Below, piece by piece: positions 47,606 through 61,887 of a stretch of 64,000 nt of DNA (position 1 is the stretch's first letter; each line of letters begins with the position of its first letter). Made by a program: the position numbers and the translations under genes. The DNA is from Otis tarda (taxonomy: Eukaryota; Chordata; Aves; Otidiformes; Otididae): the NCBI GenBank assembly GCA_026413225.1, contig CM048554.1, positions 10,184,001 through 10,248,000 on the forward strand, written 5' to 3'. Under the pieces are notes generated by a model. That model was not told where the DNA came from. It ran no database searches and was given only the letters and a program-made list of their open reading frames with translations.

Positions 47606-47799
47606 GACTAAGGGCTGTGGAGAGAGACGGCGCCAATGGTGATGAACCAAATGAGTATGACTTTAGTGACGGCTTTCTAGATGATGAGGACGAGGAGTGC
47701 GAATCTACCGATGAAGACTCTTGATGGGAACGAAGTTCAGAAGAGCAGGATAACAAAGATGTTGAAACGCTTTTGCAAGAAGCAAAAGGTTCTTTGTGA
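47606..47799 (+). pseudogene. APLF: APLF-like acidic exon remnant, copy 4
   Basis: Sequence and premature stop are the same; no copy-specific change was noticed. Confidence 0.55.
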
Positions 47800-49632
47800 A
47801 GACCAAAAAGTACCTGCACGGAACAACATTACCAGTGTCTGATCTGGCTGCGTTAAAACTTGGAGGCGCAAGAAGAGGAATTGCTTTGAAAACTGCTTTG
47901 TGCTCAGTGATGTGGGCACTCCGGGAAGGTTTTAGTGGGGACGAGGGGATTCGGCAATGCCTTTCTTGTCCATGTGTATTATTTTGGTGGGGTGTTTTTG
48001 TTTTCTTAAGCGGTGGGGCCAGAGGACTGAGCTCTGAAAGTGTTTTGCTTTTATTTTCTCATCTGTTTCTTTTGCAGCACCATTGGTGTCTCGTAGCTTG
48101 AAACACAAGGTTCTTCATGCTTCCTCTTCCTGTGCCTGATACAAAATAGGGGCGTCAGGAAAGCCTTCAGTTTTGCTGAAACAAAATAGATACTGTGGAG
48201 TTACACTTCACACCTGCTGCGTGGCAGACTGATTCTTGGCTGCCGCTGGGGAATCTGTCTCAACCATTTTTTACTGTGCTTTGAGTCAGCGCAGTGTCAG
48301 CCTTTGTTAGTCTGCTGCCAGCTTTCCTTTTAGGTGTCGTTTCTTTGATGCTCTTGAGGCACAGTAGTTAAGTGCAGGTTGTCTACATCGCTTGCGAACA
48401 GTATGTCGGTGTATTGAACCACTGGTTGTGTTCCCAACGTTCCTGAGCTGTCACGAAAGAGAGTTTGAAAGTTTTTAGTATGTTTCAGGACAGACGACTG
48501 GAGCCGTGTGAATCTGGCACTTTTTGGACACAATCCTGAAATTCAGCAGGGGAAAAGCATTCTTGCGTGGCTCCGGCTGCCCTGTGAACATCTGCCAGGT
48601 CACGCTTGAAAAGAGACATCCACACCCACTGCAGCTTTTCACCTGGGTGGCAAAAAGTTCCCTGCGCGCAGATAAAATGGCCATTGCTGCCAGCCGGCAT
48701 TGGGCTGCCTTTGGATGCAGGATCATCTTTTGCCAGTTGTGTGCCAGAAGCTTCTCTCAGAAATTGTCGATATCGCCCATGTGAACATTCACGCTGGGCG
48801 ACTGTGCCAAATGTGGAGAACGTCGGCTTCTGTTGGCCAGTGCCTTTCCGTTTGCTACAGCCTTTTCCTAGAGAAAGAATGCAGTTGGTGCTTTGTCCCG
48901 TGTCTGATGGCTTCCGTGAGAACGAAGCCGAACGAGCCTTTCCTCGAGCCGAAGGGTTCTGTGTCGTAGCGTTATCTCGTGAATGGCTTTCAGCTGCTCG
49001 CAGGAGCTACTGGCCTTTACTTTGAAAGGAGAAATAGCTTGTGGTCACTGGAGGCTCCCACGGCCAAAAAAACCTCTGGCGTTTCCTTGGCTTCGTTTGA
49101 AGCCCCTTCCTCCTTGCCCTCTACACGGAGCATGGGGAGAAGCTCATTCCCTCCTTATTTGCAGCATCCTTGTAGATACTGAAAGGCCCCTGCCCTTGGC
49201 AAGGGTTTACGCTGCCAGAGAAGGGAAGGGATTTGTTGCTCCTTTCCCACAGCCCCCTCTCTGCTGTCGTTTTGTGTTGGGACTGCCTGAATACAGGTGA
49301 AGTCTTGGATACTGACTTTCTCTGAGTGGGGATTGAAATGTCGCTCTTTAGTTAGAAGAATGTGCTTTAATGTGTCAAGTAAATGAAAATGCGTTTTCCG
49401 TTTCATTTGATTTTTCTTTGCTCCTCTCGCCCCTTCACTATGCTGCCGTGGCAAACCAAAGCTGTGTCTGGAGAAGGAGGGAAGGAGAGATTTCTGTATG
49501 CTGAACTGGGGAGTTTTACCAACTTGATTGCCACTTGACTCCTTGATGTTTTTGCTGCAGGGAGTCGAGGTGAACGTTGTGGGCACTGACATGGAAGAGC
49601 TCCTCTCGGGGGTGCGGGGGAACCAAAGCAGG

Positions 49633-50811
49633 TGTCAAGTGGGCCTCACCATTCCTGTGCCAAGCTGTGCGTGGCCTCAGCCCTCCCAGCAGCCCGGAGC
49701 CCTCCCGCTCCCCCCGTGCCGGGGCTGTGTCGGGCCGAGCAGTGCCGGCTGGCTCAGCCTGGCCTGGCCCGGCCCGGGGCTGCCGAAGGGCGGGAGGCCC
49801 GGGGCCCGGCTGGGGCTGCCGGGCCTGTCGCCTAGCAACGGGTGGCAGGGCGCTCGCCATTGGCCGCGGCCAGAGGCGTCGAAGCCGGCGGCCAATGGGG
49901 TGGCGCTGTGCGGCCGGGGAGAGAGGCTGGGGTGGGCACAGGGGAGCCTCCGCCCGGCCTGCCCCGGGGCGGGGTCGGCACGGCCTCGCTGCGGGGCCCG
50001 GCCCGGGCCAGGGCCTGGCTGGAGCCGGGCTGTGCCAGGACAGAGCCGCCTCAGCGAGCCCTCCCCAGGAGCGGCCGGAGCAGGTCTGTGGCACGGGGTT
50101 GGGGCTTGCCCCAGCTTTGGCTTCAGGCGGGGTTTGGCCGGGGCCGGGGCGCGGTCCGAGGCGAGGGGCCGTCGGGGCTGGGCAGGGCTGGGCAGGGCTT
50201 GCCTGCGCTGGGCTCGTGTGCCCGGCCCGGCCCGGCCCTGCTGGGCTTTCCAGCCGGGGCCGGGCCCTGGGGCGGGCTCTGCCTTGGGCGCCGCTTTCTG
50301 TCGCTGCTCCTGGCAGAGCTGCAGGCGGGCGGGAAGCTGTGCCGGGCTGCTCTCGGCTCTGGCCGGGGCTCTCGGCGCCCCCTTTCCCCGGGGCTCCCTC
50401 CCCTCCGCTGCCCCCCGGCCCCGGGTGCACGCGCGGCTTCGGGAAGCTTCGGGCCGTACCGGGCGGCGCGAGGCGAGGGCGGGCGTTGGCGGCAGCGGGG
50501 CGCTGCGCGTGGAGCTGCCAGCGGCCGGAGCGGCGCGGCCCGGAGGAGGAGGAGGAGGAGGAGGAGGAGGGAGGGGCGCGGTGGTTTCGGGGAGGAGCGG
50601 AGCCCGTGTCCCGAGGTGGTGGCGAGGGGAGAGAGCCGCTGTCCTGCGGGGAGCGGGCGGCGGGCAGCCTGGCGAGAGGTGCGGAGCCTGGGCCCGGCCC
50701 CGCCGGGAGGTGGCGGCGCTGGCAGCGGCACCGGCTGTGCTCCGGGCCGTGGGACGGGGGTGTCACCGTGGGTGTTTGGAGCCTGAGGTGCCAGCAGCTG
50801 GGAGGCTGAGG
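49633..50811. promoter_or_regulatory. CpG island, candidate promoter, copy 4
   Basis: This is the same island with one GGA triplet fewer near 50545 and its X-box at 49827-49839. Confidence 0.75.
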
Positions 50812-51562
50812 TGAGCTGAGATCAGCTGAGGCTTCTCTTCCTCGATATAGAATGAACAGTGTGTGTATAGAACATGTCGGGGTGTGCATATATATTCATT
50901 CTCGAAAGACGTATGTTTGCACGTAGCTGCGCGTGTCTCTCCGTAGGTATTGTGTACCTGCTTGCTGCATCTTTAACGTGTAGCTCCCGTGTGTATGAAT
51001 GTATCTAGATGGTGTCGTAGCTGTGTGTATTTTATATCCAGCCAAAAATGGCCTCACTCGGGCAATGCAGGACTTGTTCTGTACGTCGAATATGTACTGC
51101 CCGCATATAGCGTGTGTGAAATGAAGAGAGCTTCGGCTAAGCAAGGTGTAAGATACACACTGTGTTGTTAAAGCCTCGTTCGCAGATAGAAAAACCTCAG
51201 GAAACCTTTTCCGCGCGTGCGCAGTAAATATGCTGTCAAGTTCTAGTCAGCCTGCAGAAGGGAAACGGGAAGTAGTACGAACCCTTTTGTCCATCTGCGG
51301 AGTCTCTGCTGTCTGAATGTCTTCTGACTTCAGCCTGGGGAGCTGGGCTGAGTCTGCTTGAGTTGCCAGAGATGGGGCATTTGTGCTGCTTGTGTATGTC
51401 CTGTGGAGCAGGCAAAGAGAGAGGGTGAGGTGAGAGTGAGCAGAGGAGCAGAGGAGTGTCTCGCGGGTGAAAGAGGAGCTCTGCAGGTGGTCATTTGAAG
51501 GGACTGAGGGGAATGTTTTGGGAGCCACCTTGCACCTGGGCCACAAAGGGCCTTCTCTGAGT

Positions 51563-52014
51563 TGCCAGAGGAGCCCCGCGTCTCGTCGTGTGACGCCGGA
51601 AGAGCCCCGCATCGCGTTGTGTTGCGCCAGAGCCGCGCCGCTGCAGATCGTGCCTACTCCGAAGTTGTTGCCTCTGCGACAGCCGCTGGCTGCAGGAGCC
51701 CTGTGCCTTTGCGCTGCTGGCCGGATGGGCCCAGTGCCCTCTTTGCGCTGGCCGGAGGATCCAAACGCCCTTTTTCCACTGGCTGGAGGAGCCCCGCACC
51801 CTTTTTCCACTCTGCGGAGGAGCCCTGCTCATTTTGCCGCTGGCTGCAGTAGCCCTGCACCCTTTTCTTCAGATGGCCGCAGAAGCCTAACGGCCTTTTA
51901 TGCCAGAGGAGCCCCACGCCCTTTTTCTGCTGGCCGGAGGAGCCCAGTTCCTTTATGCCACTGGCCAGAGGAGTCCCGCGGCCTTTTTCCGCTGACTGCA
52001 GGAGCAGGAGCTGG
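51563..52014 (+). repeat. Degenerate ~33 bp minisatellite, copy 4
   Basis: Sequence and unit number are the same as in copy 1. Confidence 0.8.
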
Positions 52015-52181
52015 CTGCATTTATACACAATGCCCTTATACACAGTATTTCCAAGGGCTCAAATGACTGTCAGATTCCAACACAGAGACTTGAAAACATT
52101 ACTATTTCAAGTGCAGCCCTGTTTTCCTCATCCCTCTTTCTCTCTGCCTCAGCCAGCTGGTGCCCAGGGACAGAGGGGACT

Positions 52182-53824
52182 TCAGGTTTGGACACTGAAG
52201 GGTGCACGGCGTAAAGAGGGCAGGGCCAGCAGGCAGCAGCCACCAAGCAAGGCCCCCATGTTGCAAATGGGATTTGTTCCTCCTCTCCAAGCACTGAAAG
52301 CCCACAGGACAGTTGGAACAACAGGGGCTGCTACAGCCAGGACATCTCCGACGAGGCTGCTGCTCCAGCACCTCCTCCTTAGTCCTGCTGAGGCCTCACT
52401 GGGTTGCAGCCCACTGTCTGCCACCTCCTCCAGAGCTTGGTCCTCTGTCATGAGACTGTCTGGCAGTGTGGCACACCACGCCAACGTGTACCCCAGGCGC
52501 TGCCCGTGTCTCTCAGAGCTGTCCTGAGCCATCTTCACGATCTGCAGCAAAGATTCCAGGGTCTTGTTTTCAATCGTTGTGTCTCTGAAGCATTGCTCAA
52601 TTTCTTCATCTTTCTCAGCCAAGCTAGTTTTCATGCTTTCAATAACCTGCTTGAGTTCTTCAATTTCCCTTCTTGCTTGCAAGCAGGCGAGCTCCGTCTC
52701 CACACGCTTACACTCTTCCTCAATCCAGTCTTCCTTCATCCGTCCCAGCTGAGCTTTCAGCTCTTCTATTTCTGTTTCCCTGTAGCAAAACACAACTGTT
52801 GTAACACTTCTGCTGAGGAAAAACAGCCAGGGCTCCCACCCCAAAATGCTCCCAAGTCAGTCTTTCTAACTCTGATTTCTGAAGTGAAATATACCTTTCT
52901 TTAAGTTTGCTCCCAGATTCCTTCAGCCTTCTTTTCAAATGCCGTACTCCTCTAACTTCTTTCTGCTGCCGAGGAACCAAATACCGCTCTGGATTTTCTA
53001 CCTTAATGCTGGGATCGTCACCGCAAGTGATGTATCTCCTTGATCGCCTGAAAAGAAAACAAAACCAAACCATCACATAACATCACTCCTACAGTCCTTC
53101 AGTCCTGGGGAAAGGAGAAACATCCCTGTTTTTCTGATTAGAAAGCTTGAGTCATTTGGGGCTCCTCAGCGTCCGCACAAGTGACGGCCTCTGGCAAATC
53201 CAAGTACTGGAGGAAACGGCTGATCTGTGGCTCTAGTGCCAAATTTACTCTTTAGTGTACTTGCCTTCAGTGCCATTGGAGCAAATGAGACATTTAACTG
53301 CAAAATACGCAGCCATCCTCTCAGCCAAAATGGGTGCTGTGCCCAAGAGCAGCCAGCCGGGCCACTGGCAAGGGCACCCAGCTGCAGACACAGCCAGGTG
53401 AGGTAGCGTGTGGACTGAGTTCAGCTCCACACCTGAGTTATGAAGCTGAGCACCCTGAAACCCAGATTCACCCTATCGAGCTTTAGGTGCGCATGTGACG
53501 TGCTTGGCTGTTGAGCTGCCTGGGAGAGAGAGGGAAACAGCAGCAGCTTGGTGGCAATTTCTTCTCTGCCATGTGTGTCGCATGCTCTGGCAGGTATTTG
53601 AGAGCACACTGCCTCCCAGATGGTTTCAGAACTCCCAGTACTGAGAGTGCATGTGCTGGCTGCAAGAGCGTACATGGTAGGCTGTCTCAGCTCTAGCTCT
53701 ATTCAGGAAAAATGGCTTTGCCTACGTGCGAGAGAAAGCAGATCTTCTGATTCCAGCCGCAGACACAGGGCCTTCAGGCTCTGAAATCCTGCCTGGGCTG
53801 CTTGAGGAGCTAAAATCGGCTTCC
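52182..53824 (-). CDS. SYBU: Syntabulin-like gene, 3' part, copy 4
   Basis: Exons lie at 53824-53726, 53047-52895 and 52779-52182 on the minus strand. Coding sequence is unchanged. Differences fall in introns: the pyrimidine tract before exon B is altered near 53055 (the poly-A run on the plus strand is interrupted by C), and one base is inserted just upstream of the exon A acceptor near 53840. Neither destroys the AG. Confidence 0.75.
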
Positions 53825-56790
53825 CTGCCGGGACAGGAAAAGGGAAAGAGTGAAAATGGAAATTACAACTCCAAGAATGTTTTGAAAAGAACAGGGAATC
53901 ATCCACACCCTTCCTTTGTCCGTCCTGTGTGAATTTTAGAAGTTAGGTGAATTGGCTGGCTCGGGTCTCGCCCTGTCCAGCAGCCCGGCAGCTAAGGCGC
54001 TCCCTGCACAAGTCCCACTCCTCATCTCCTACTCATCTCCTACTTGCAGTCAGAGCCGTGGCTCTCTCACGGAGCAAGCGCAAGACTGAGCTCGAGGCTG
54101 CAGGCATCCTGAGGCGTGAATCTCCCTTCAGCGGTGCGCGTCCCACTTTATGTACAGCTGGAGCGGTATCGGGACAATGAGCGGGCCAGAGAGAGAGGGG
54201 AGTTGTGGTGTGCCTGCTGGGAACTCGGCTTCCACCTCCCAGTAAAGCAGGTACTAAATTATACAAAGTGGAACAGCTTCCCTGGGTACAGACTCCCTGC
54301 ATCCCCTCAGCCTGCCCAGCAGCCTGCTCTTAGCACACTGGCACATCCCAACTTCTCGCCTGCCACTGCGTCGTGCCCCATTTCCTGGGTCCCAGCACAG
54401 GACGGTGAGAGGAGGGAGACGTGACTCAGATTTGCTGATTCCCCTGGCTGGAAGAAGGTTCAGACAATACCAGCCCGGGGGTAAACAGAGACTTTTGTTC
54501 AAGAGTTAGGCTCATTGGCAAATCATTGGGTAGCAGAAATGCTTATTGTTTACCAGGCATGTGAGGATTTTATGCCTTTACTTACTAGAAAAAAGATAAG
54601 TAAGAAGAAAGAGAAGGGGGAGACAGAGAGAGAGAGAAAGAAAGAGAAAGATATCAACGGTCCGGGTTCCAGCGTAGGTGCAGCCAATGGGGGTCTGTGG
54701 TTTGTGGGAGCGCTCATCCAGAAAATCCTATTCTTTGCTGGAGCCAAGGCTTTTTATCAAGGTAACCTGTCCCTCCTACCATAGGTGATGCTTAGCATGA
54801 TGCAGGCAGCGTTAGGTGACATTTAGCGTCACCTAGGCTGGCTTACGCATTATGTAACTTAGTATGAGCTCCTAAACCTTCAGTTACATACTCGGGGGTT
54901 CACTTGGAATATGCATTTCGGTGTTGACGAGGAGTTAAGGAGGCAAAGTTCCCTCAGCAGACAGGGTCTCTTTAGAAATGCGGTAATGGGCTAAGGCAAG
55001 GCCACCTTATGTCCATCCCCCAGCCACACCCGGTTGCAGTGTCACCGTAACCCTTCCGCCCTGGCAGGGACACAGATTTAGAGGCTCCGGGGGTCTCCTT
55101 GCCCCCTGCTCCCTTATCAAGCTTTGCCTCCTGCTCTTGTTTGCAGCCTTCTGAGCAAAACCAGTTCCCTGCTCCAGGGGGTCACAAGTTAGCCTTAGTC
55201 AGTTGGTCTCCTACAGGCACTCTTCTCCTTTGTGCTCAAGCCCATGCTCCAAAAGAGGCAGGCAGATCTCCAGAGAAGTTTCTTTTCCCTTTACTGAACT
55301 CAGTAACACGGAGCTCCTCCTCTTTCTTTTTCGTAATTTGTGAGGAAGCAGATAAGTACCTAACTGCACAAGGTTTGTGCCCGAGACCCCGAACTGCAGC
55401 TGGCCTCTGCTGCCAGCCCAGAGCTGAGCAGTTCATTAGTTAGGACAGACAGGATTCAGGCTTCTACTTGCCCATTCCTCCTGTGTAGCTTGCTGACTTC
55501 TTTTCTGGACCCTCCATTGCTGCCGTGGCGGCCGTGCGCTTGCTGCGGCCTCAGAGCCTTCTGAACAAGAGGAGATACACACGTATTGAGAGGCCACAGC
55601 CCAACCACTCATTGCCTGCGTCTCTCCTAAGCAACAGCAGCAACAATTTCTTACAAGGGAGCGGATCACAACATTTGTGATGCAGAATTACAAGATTGTT
55701 TTTCTAGGCCATTTAACAGCAACTTGTAGATTTCAGTTCAAAAAGACCAAACACTTTAAAGCCAAAACCACTCTTTGTAGCTGCTGCTTTGCTTATTCTC
55801 GTTTCAAAGAAATACGTGGCTATTTGAACGTTTTCCACATCAATGCAACTAAATTAACGTAAATTCAAGCTTTTAATCTGAAATAGACCAAAATCCAAAC
55901 TAAAATAATGGCGTTAGAATAATAGTTTTTACCTGACATTTTAAGCATCTTTTGCTCAAAATATTTAGATTCTGATTATATTCCAAGAGCACCTTTTCCC
56001 CTTCCCTGCAATTTACTTAGCTTTTGTCCTAAGAATACTTCATTCCTGCTGACTAACAAAATTCACAGTGCGCAGTTCCTACTTGAAGAGCCAAGCGTGA
56101 TCTTCAAACACCAACTTTCTCTTGCAACTGAATGTCAAACTGACTTCTGTTTCTGTTTGATTGAGGTATTCTATCTCTAAGATTCCCATTCCCTGTAAGG
56201 ACAAATATATTTTATATAAAATTTCACCTGTGTGACTGCAGTTCTACAGTTAGCAAGAATCACGTCATATTGATATTTAATTTTCAATGTTTATCTTTTG
56301 TAACATAAGGAGACCTGTAGATTCCAACTTCACCCCTCTGAATTACAGATACAAAAGGATTTTTGCCAGGCAGATGAGCTCCAACGGGATCTGCTGGCTG
56401 TGGGTCTGTTGGCCCAACTGGGAGGAAACATTCCAAAACTGCCATGGGGACCCAAACATTCCAAAGAATGCAGGAGGGGGCGGGGCTATGCAAATGACGG
56501 ATCCCCCAACAGCCGCTTCCACCCCACCGCCATCCACCAGACCTCAAAGCGCTGGTTGCCTTCCAGACCTCACAGCCCCGACTGTGACAACACACCAAAC
56601 CTTTGCAGGGTGACACCCCTCCACGCTCAACTCTGCGACGCAAGCTGTGAGGACAGCACAGGCATGAACCCGGACACGGCATCCTGGCTGTAGAGGGCAA
56701 GGTGTGCGTGTTCGTCTCCCTCTGAAAGACAAAAAAATAACATTAGAACCCCTCAAGCTGACGCAAGAACAGCTTTAACTCATCTAAACC

Positions 56791-57119
56791 TGTTGGAACA
56801 CCGGAACGGAATAATCACAAACTCCTCATGGAGGTAAGCATGATCTTCGTTTATTGAGGGCTTTGCTCACCCAGTTACAGGATTTTCAGGGTTGCACGCG
56901 GGGGTAGGCTTATTACTATTGGATACAGGGTTTGCAGCACGCGCTGATACTGTGTGACTGATTGGATATATGCAAATAAGCACGAGCATCTACGTCTTAT
57001 TCTCCTCCCCTGCTTGCGGTGAGCGCATCCTGTTCAACATCCTCTTTCCTGATTTCAGCATGGCTGTTTACCACTTACTTGTCCTTCAATAAGACCTCAA
57101 GGTCACTGGAACTGTAACA
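56791..57119 (-). mobile_element. LTR-like element, copy 4
   Basis: It has the same ends and signals and is identical in length to copy 1. Confidence 0.5.
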
Positions 57120-59657
57120 GAAAGCCGGGTTGTGCAGACAGGCCTCAGATAGCACATTATGCCCTTGTTCAGCGGGGATATTCTCTACATGAACCAGACA
57201 GATGTTTCCAACACAGAAGACGTTTCCATGATCCTAGCTTTTTCAAGCTCTCTTCTGCCTTCTCTTCCTCGCCTTAAACAACAACAACAACAACAACTCC
57301 CTTCACCCTACGAGTGATCCTTCTTCAGAGACCATGTTTTCCAAAACCCTGATCCTTCTTAGCCGGATGTTCCAGCTGCCTCTGGTTGGTGTGTGTGTGT
57401 CTTCACTGAACGGTGATCCTCAGCAAGGGACTCTGGCAGCAGGGATATAACAGGGGACACCAGCGCAGTCATGACTGTGGGGGCAGTTTTTCATCAGGCG
57501 TCAACAATCTGGTGGAGACGAAAGTCTGTCAGTCTGTTTCCACCTCAGCAGAGGTCATTACAGCCCCCCCAGCTCCCTGGTGGCAGCAGGGAGCTGTTTC
57601 ACAGAGCTGGCTGTGGTGTTGCCCCAAAGGGCAGGTAAGAAGGGTCAGAAACGCAGGCGCGTTCCAAACCCAAATTCCGTCTGTCAGGCAGAATTATTGG
57701 TGTGGAATAAAGGAAGCCTGGCCCAAGCACTGAGCTGCAGGTGCGGGGCAGGGGGAGCAGAAGCCAGCCAGGGGCTTTGTGCTCAGGGAGCTCCGGTCTT
57801 CCTGTGCTGGCCATGGGCAGAAGGGGCCTGGCTTGGGAAATGCCCATGGCCGTGTCCATCACCCCCGAGCCCAGCAGGAGCTGCCTGAGCAGGGTTAATT
57901 CTGGCACTGCCCTGCTTTGGGGAGCATGATTGACAGGACTGTGTGGAGTGATCTGTTGAGAGCGGTGTCACAAATGTGCCTTTCCTTGTGGTGAGGGTGC
58001 GTGTTGCTCTTCCAGCCCTGCTACTCGCAAGGGGAGGAGGAAGGGACTTGCTTTCACAGAGGCCTCCCCCTGCCTCCTGCTTCTGAAAGTCTTGCGGGGT
58101 CTGGTTGAAAGTGGGCTGGCTTGCGCATGGCTTTCCATGCTGGGTACGCGTTTGCAGAATTTGCTGCATTCTGGTGTTTGGCAGCCCAGAAATGAGTCTG
58201 GCTGCTTTCTTGTTGTTGTAGAGCAGAGTGTAGCACTGCTGCTTGTCTCTTGCAGCATTTTCTGATGAGCTTGGAAGTCAGATGCGGCGACTCGAGCAGA
58301 CTGGTCACCACGCTGGCTTCTCAGCAATGGAGAGCAGGGACCCGTTCTAAGGTGACTTTCCAGCTTCAGGTAGGAAACTCAAGCTGCAGTGAAGGAGCAT
58401 TCTGCCAGTGAAGAGGTGAACGGAAGCCAGAGTTGGTAGAAAGGAGTGTCCGGCTTAGCTGACACCTCATCCAGATTTCAGGAGCGAGTGTAGAGGTACC
58501 CCCTGTGTTCATGCTCTGCCCCTGCTGCTGCTGCCTCGCCCTTCAAAGCCAGGTGTTTGATTCCTTTTCCTGACTGACAGCCAGGTGTAGCCTTGTTATG
58601 GTCTGATTTGGATGAGAGGAAGGCCCCCTTGTGTTTTAGCTTAACTGAGGCAAGTGTGGGAGGCTAGGTGCAGCTAAAGGAAAATCTCGCTGTGCTTTTG
58701 GTCACCTCAAGCGAGATTAAGACACAAACGAGGTCAAATTCTGTGCAACCAGACTTAGTTGTATTCTGAAAAGGTGCATAATAGTAGCAATAGGACAGAG
58801 TGAGAAGAAAAGGTGGAAATTAAGCAAGCGTTTGGGATCGAGTTGCAAGAATAGTCACCACCATGGATCCACGGTGTCTCGGGGGTCCAAATCTCTCAGT
58901 GCTTCAGCAGTGGGCGATCGCAGAGAGAGCTTGTCTGAACAGTGTTTTTATCCCTCTGGAGGGCTGCGGCCCCTCACCAGCTGCACGTCCTCACACCTCT
59001 GCATCCGTGCATCCACTCCATGACCCTGGCCCCGCTCCTCACCCAGTTGTTACCTGAATTACAAACCAGGCGTCTCTGGGGCCTTGCAATCGTCCTTATC
59101 CTGTCCAGCAGCTGGAGGAATGCCCCGCTTAGATAGTTGGGAGGAATTTCTCGCTTGACCAAGCAATCCTTTGAGACAAAGCCTCTGCAGTTCAGTCTCT
59201 CACACCACCCGTGGCTCAGAGATTGCTTCAGGACCCAGGGCGGTTTTAAGAAGAGGTAGTTAAGTAGTGCAAGTCAGAAAAGAGCATTTTATGCAGTCGG
59301 TATGGAATAACGTCAGGTGAAACAGTGGTTAGAAATGGCATATTGGTTACAACACATTGAGTTAATTGAAAGAGTAATAGATGGCAAAAACATTAACGCA
59401 GCGAAGCCATAGAACAAATAAAAGACTAACATTTAGCAACCAGAAACGAGCACGGTAGTTAAGATTTGTTCATGGTTCTGAGTGGTTAGCAGAAGGTGGT
59501 GATTGTCCACAGTGGCAATTGCAGGGAAAACAAGTGTAAATCAACCGAGTAATCATAATAATGCCTAAAAGAGTAATCAGTCCCAAATGGGATACCAGAT
59601 AAGTGTAAGACACTTTGTTTTCTTTAAAGCCCAAACAGACAGCAACAAGAAGAATCC

Positions 59658-60246
59658 CTAGGGAGTTTTCTCCATGGCTTCGTGTCTTTCCTGAGAACTA
59701 GTGGGCTGCTGCGAGACAGTTTTATGGGGGCAGTTAGCCACCGTGTGCGTGATGCTCTGACAGCAATGGCACTTCTTTGGCTGCGGAGGTAGACTGCATT
59801 CTTTAGTGTGGTGGTCGAGGCCGCCACAGTTGTACCATCTATCTCCCCTTGTTTTTCTTTTTTGTACTGTCTTCCCTTTGGGTCGCCTTTCACTTCCTAA
59901 ACAGGGGCTCCCACCAGGGCCTGTTACCTGTCTTGATTCAAGGCCTCTGGAAGATTTTTTTAAAAGTAAATTCCACTGGTTCTCCTCCTTTTAGGCTTCT
60001 AAATCCTTTCATGTAAAGCTTGCTTTGGTGTACAAAGGCATCAACTGGAGACTCCAAGGGGCTTTCCTCATGGTTGCTCATGGAGATGAACCCGAATCCC
60101 GTTTTCACATTGAACCATTTGCAGTGGCCGGTCCCCTGCAAAACCTGGGATTCCCCTTCTTCTTTCTGCTCCGGCAACTTCCCGGGCTCGTCTCCGCTTT
60201 TACTCGGCCTTGCTGAGCCTGAGGAGACCTTCTTGATTGACCTCAT
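59658..60246 (-). pseudogene. LIN28B: LIN28B-like processed pseudogene, copy 5
   Basis: The cold-shock frame is at 60246-59938. This copy is present in the truncated last unit with the same frameshift. Confidence 0.85.
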
Positions 60247-60755
60247 CGCCTTCTGAGGAACCTATTCGCGAAGAAGATGGCTGCAGATGCTGACTGCGGC
60301 CCTCGTGGTAGGCTGATGGTCACGTTGTTTCTGCTTCGCGTAAAAGGGCATCCAGAATGCCCCAGCACTTCCTTCCGGAAGGGTCGGGTCACAGATTTTT
60401 CTGGCTTTGCGGTTCTGTTGTCCTTTACCTACTCAAATTCGTTATATATTGTTATAACTATAGTTACATAAAAGCAAGTTACATAAAAGCAAGTTACAAA
60501 ATATGCTATGGGGTTTCTTCAGAAAAGAAAAGGGGGGTGGAAAGAGAGGAAAAAAACTGGGTTATAGCTATGCTAGCCTCCATTTCCTACCTCCTCATTA
60601 TTCTTCCGTGCGTAACTGTACGTTCTACCCTGTGAGTTAGAAAGTTCCTCAGTCTGGTCTTAAGGTGCTATTTCAGCTTTAAGGACATCGATTAGGTCTT
60701 CCTCATCCTCCTTCTGCCGTAAGGGGTGTAATTAGTCAGTTGAATCATTCGTGTG

Positions 60756-61634
60756 TTAACAGTTTTCATTAGAGTTGGTTTTGCACAAGATATTGCTAAT
60801 ACTTATGATGATTATTATTGCAGTGAACATTTTTACATATTGCACCAAAGTTTGCATCCAGCCAGCAACACTAAATCCGAACCAACTAAATATTTTCGAA
60901 AGCTAGCTAGAATTCATGGATTTGTGGAGTTCATGAGTGTCTTTTGCTACTCGTCGTATTTTTTCCACTTGGACATTAAGGGCCTGGGTAACGTTAGGGA
61001 TGTAGATACAACCATCAGTGCTGGAGAGGTTTAAGTAGCCACAAAATCCACTTTGATGTATAACCATCAGGTCTAGCGCCGTGCGGTTTTGAAGAGCCAT
61101 TTTTGGTGTGGCTTGCAGTTGCTGATTAAGCAGCCGTATACTAGTCTCAGTAGCATCAGCTGGTTTTTCTACTTGATAGGCTAACTTATCTAACCATAAT
61201 CGTGTTGGCACAGTGGCAACTCCAAGTCCCCAGGATCCTTCCGTTCCCCAGGCTGTGCGGGTGGCTTTTGGACAAAAGGCTGTAATTTTGGGGCATCCGT
61301 GGACTCCCCATTGGCTATTAACGTTTGTTACTGCATCCCTTAGCCGTTCAGCCCTTCCTGGCTTATGCGGTTTCGTGAAGCGTTTGAACAGGCCGTTTGT
61401 CCGTTGCACAATCCCATTTGCCTGCGGATAATACAAGGTATGGTATACCCATGAAATTCCCTCCTGGGCTGCCCAGTCTTGGACTGTTCTGGCAGTGAAG
61501 TGGGAACCACTGTCCGACTGAATTGACTGTGGCCTGGGGAAGCAGTCCTTTGAGACAAAGACTCTGCAGAGACCCGCCTCTTTTTGCCGCTCCCCGCACG
61601 AGACCCGCCTCTTTCTATGCCCGAGGAGCCCCAT
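60756..61634 (-). mobile_element. Endogenous retrovirus integrase-envelope remnant, copy 5
   Basis: The fused frame is at 61634-60903. Its translation is identical to copy 1; one G is missing just downstream, near 60723. Confidence 0.8.
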
Positions 61635-61887
61635 GTCCTGGTGTAGCAGAGGAGCCCTGCATCGCGCCGCAGGAGCCGTTGATTGCGCTGTGCTGCGCCT
61701 TCTTAGCCCTTCATTGTGCCGTTTGGGAGGAGCCCTTCATCGTGCCTCGCCGGAGGATCAGCGTTGGGTAGAGTGCTTTAGTTGATTCTTTCTCCTCTGG
61801 AGGAGAGAGACTAGCTAGGTGGTCTCTGGAAGGTCTTTTTAGTTCCATAGTTAGGATTCCTGAGTATCTGACATTTTTGCCCTGTAG

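Larger units (their letters stand above)
42840..57124. repeat. Array unit, copy 4 (14285 bp)
   Basis: This complete unit has two extra CAA triplets near 42995-43010 (shared with copy 5), G9 near 46246, one GGA triplet fewer in the CpG island near 50545, and altered intron sequence near 53055. It shares the substitution cluster at 55333-55815 with copy 3. Confidence 0.97.
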
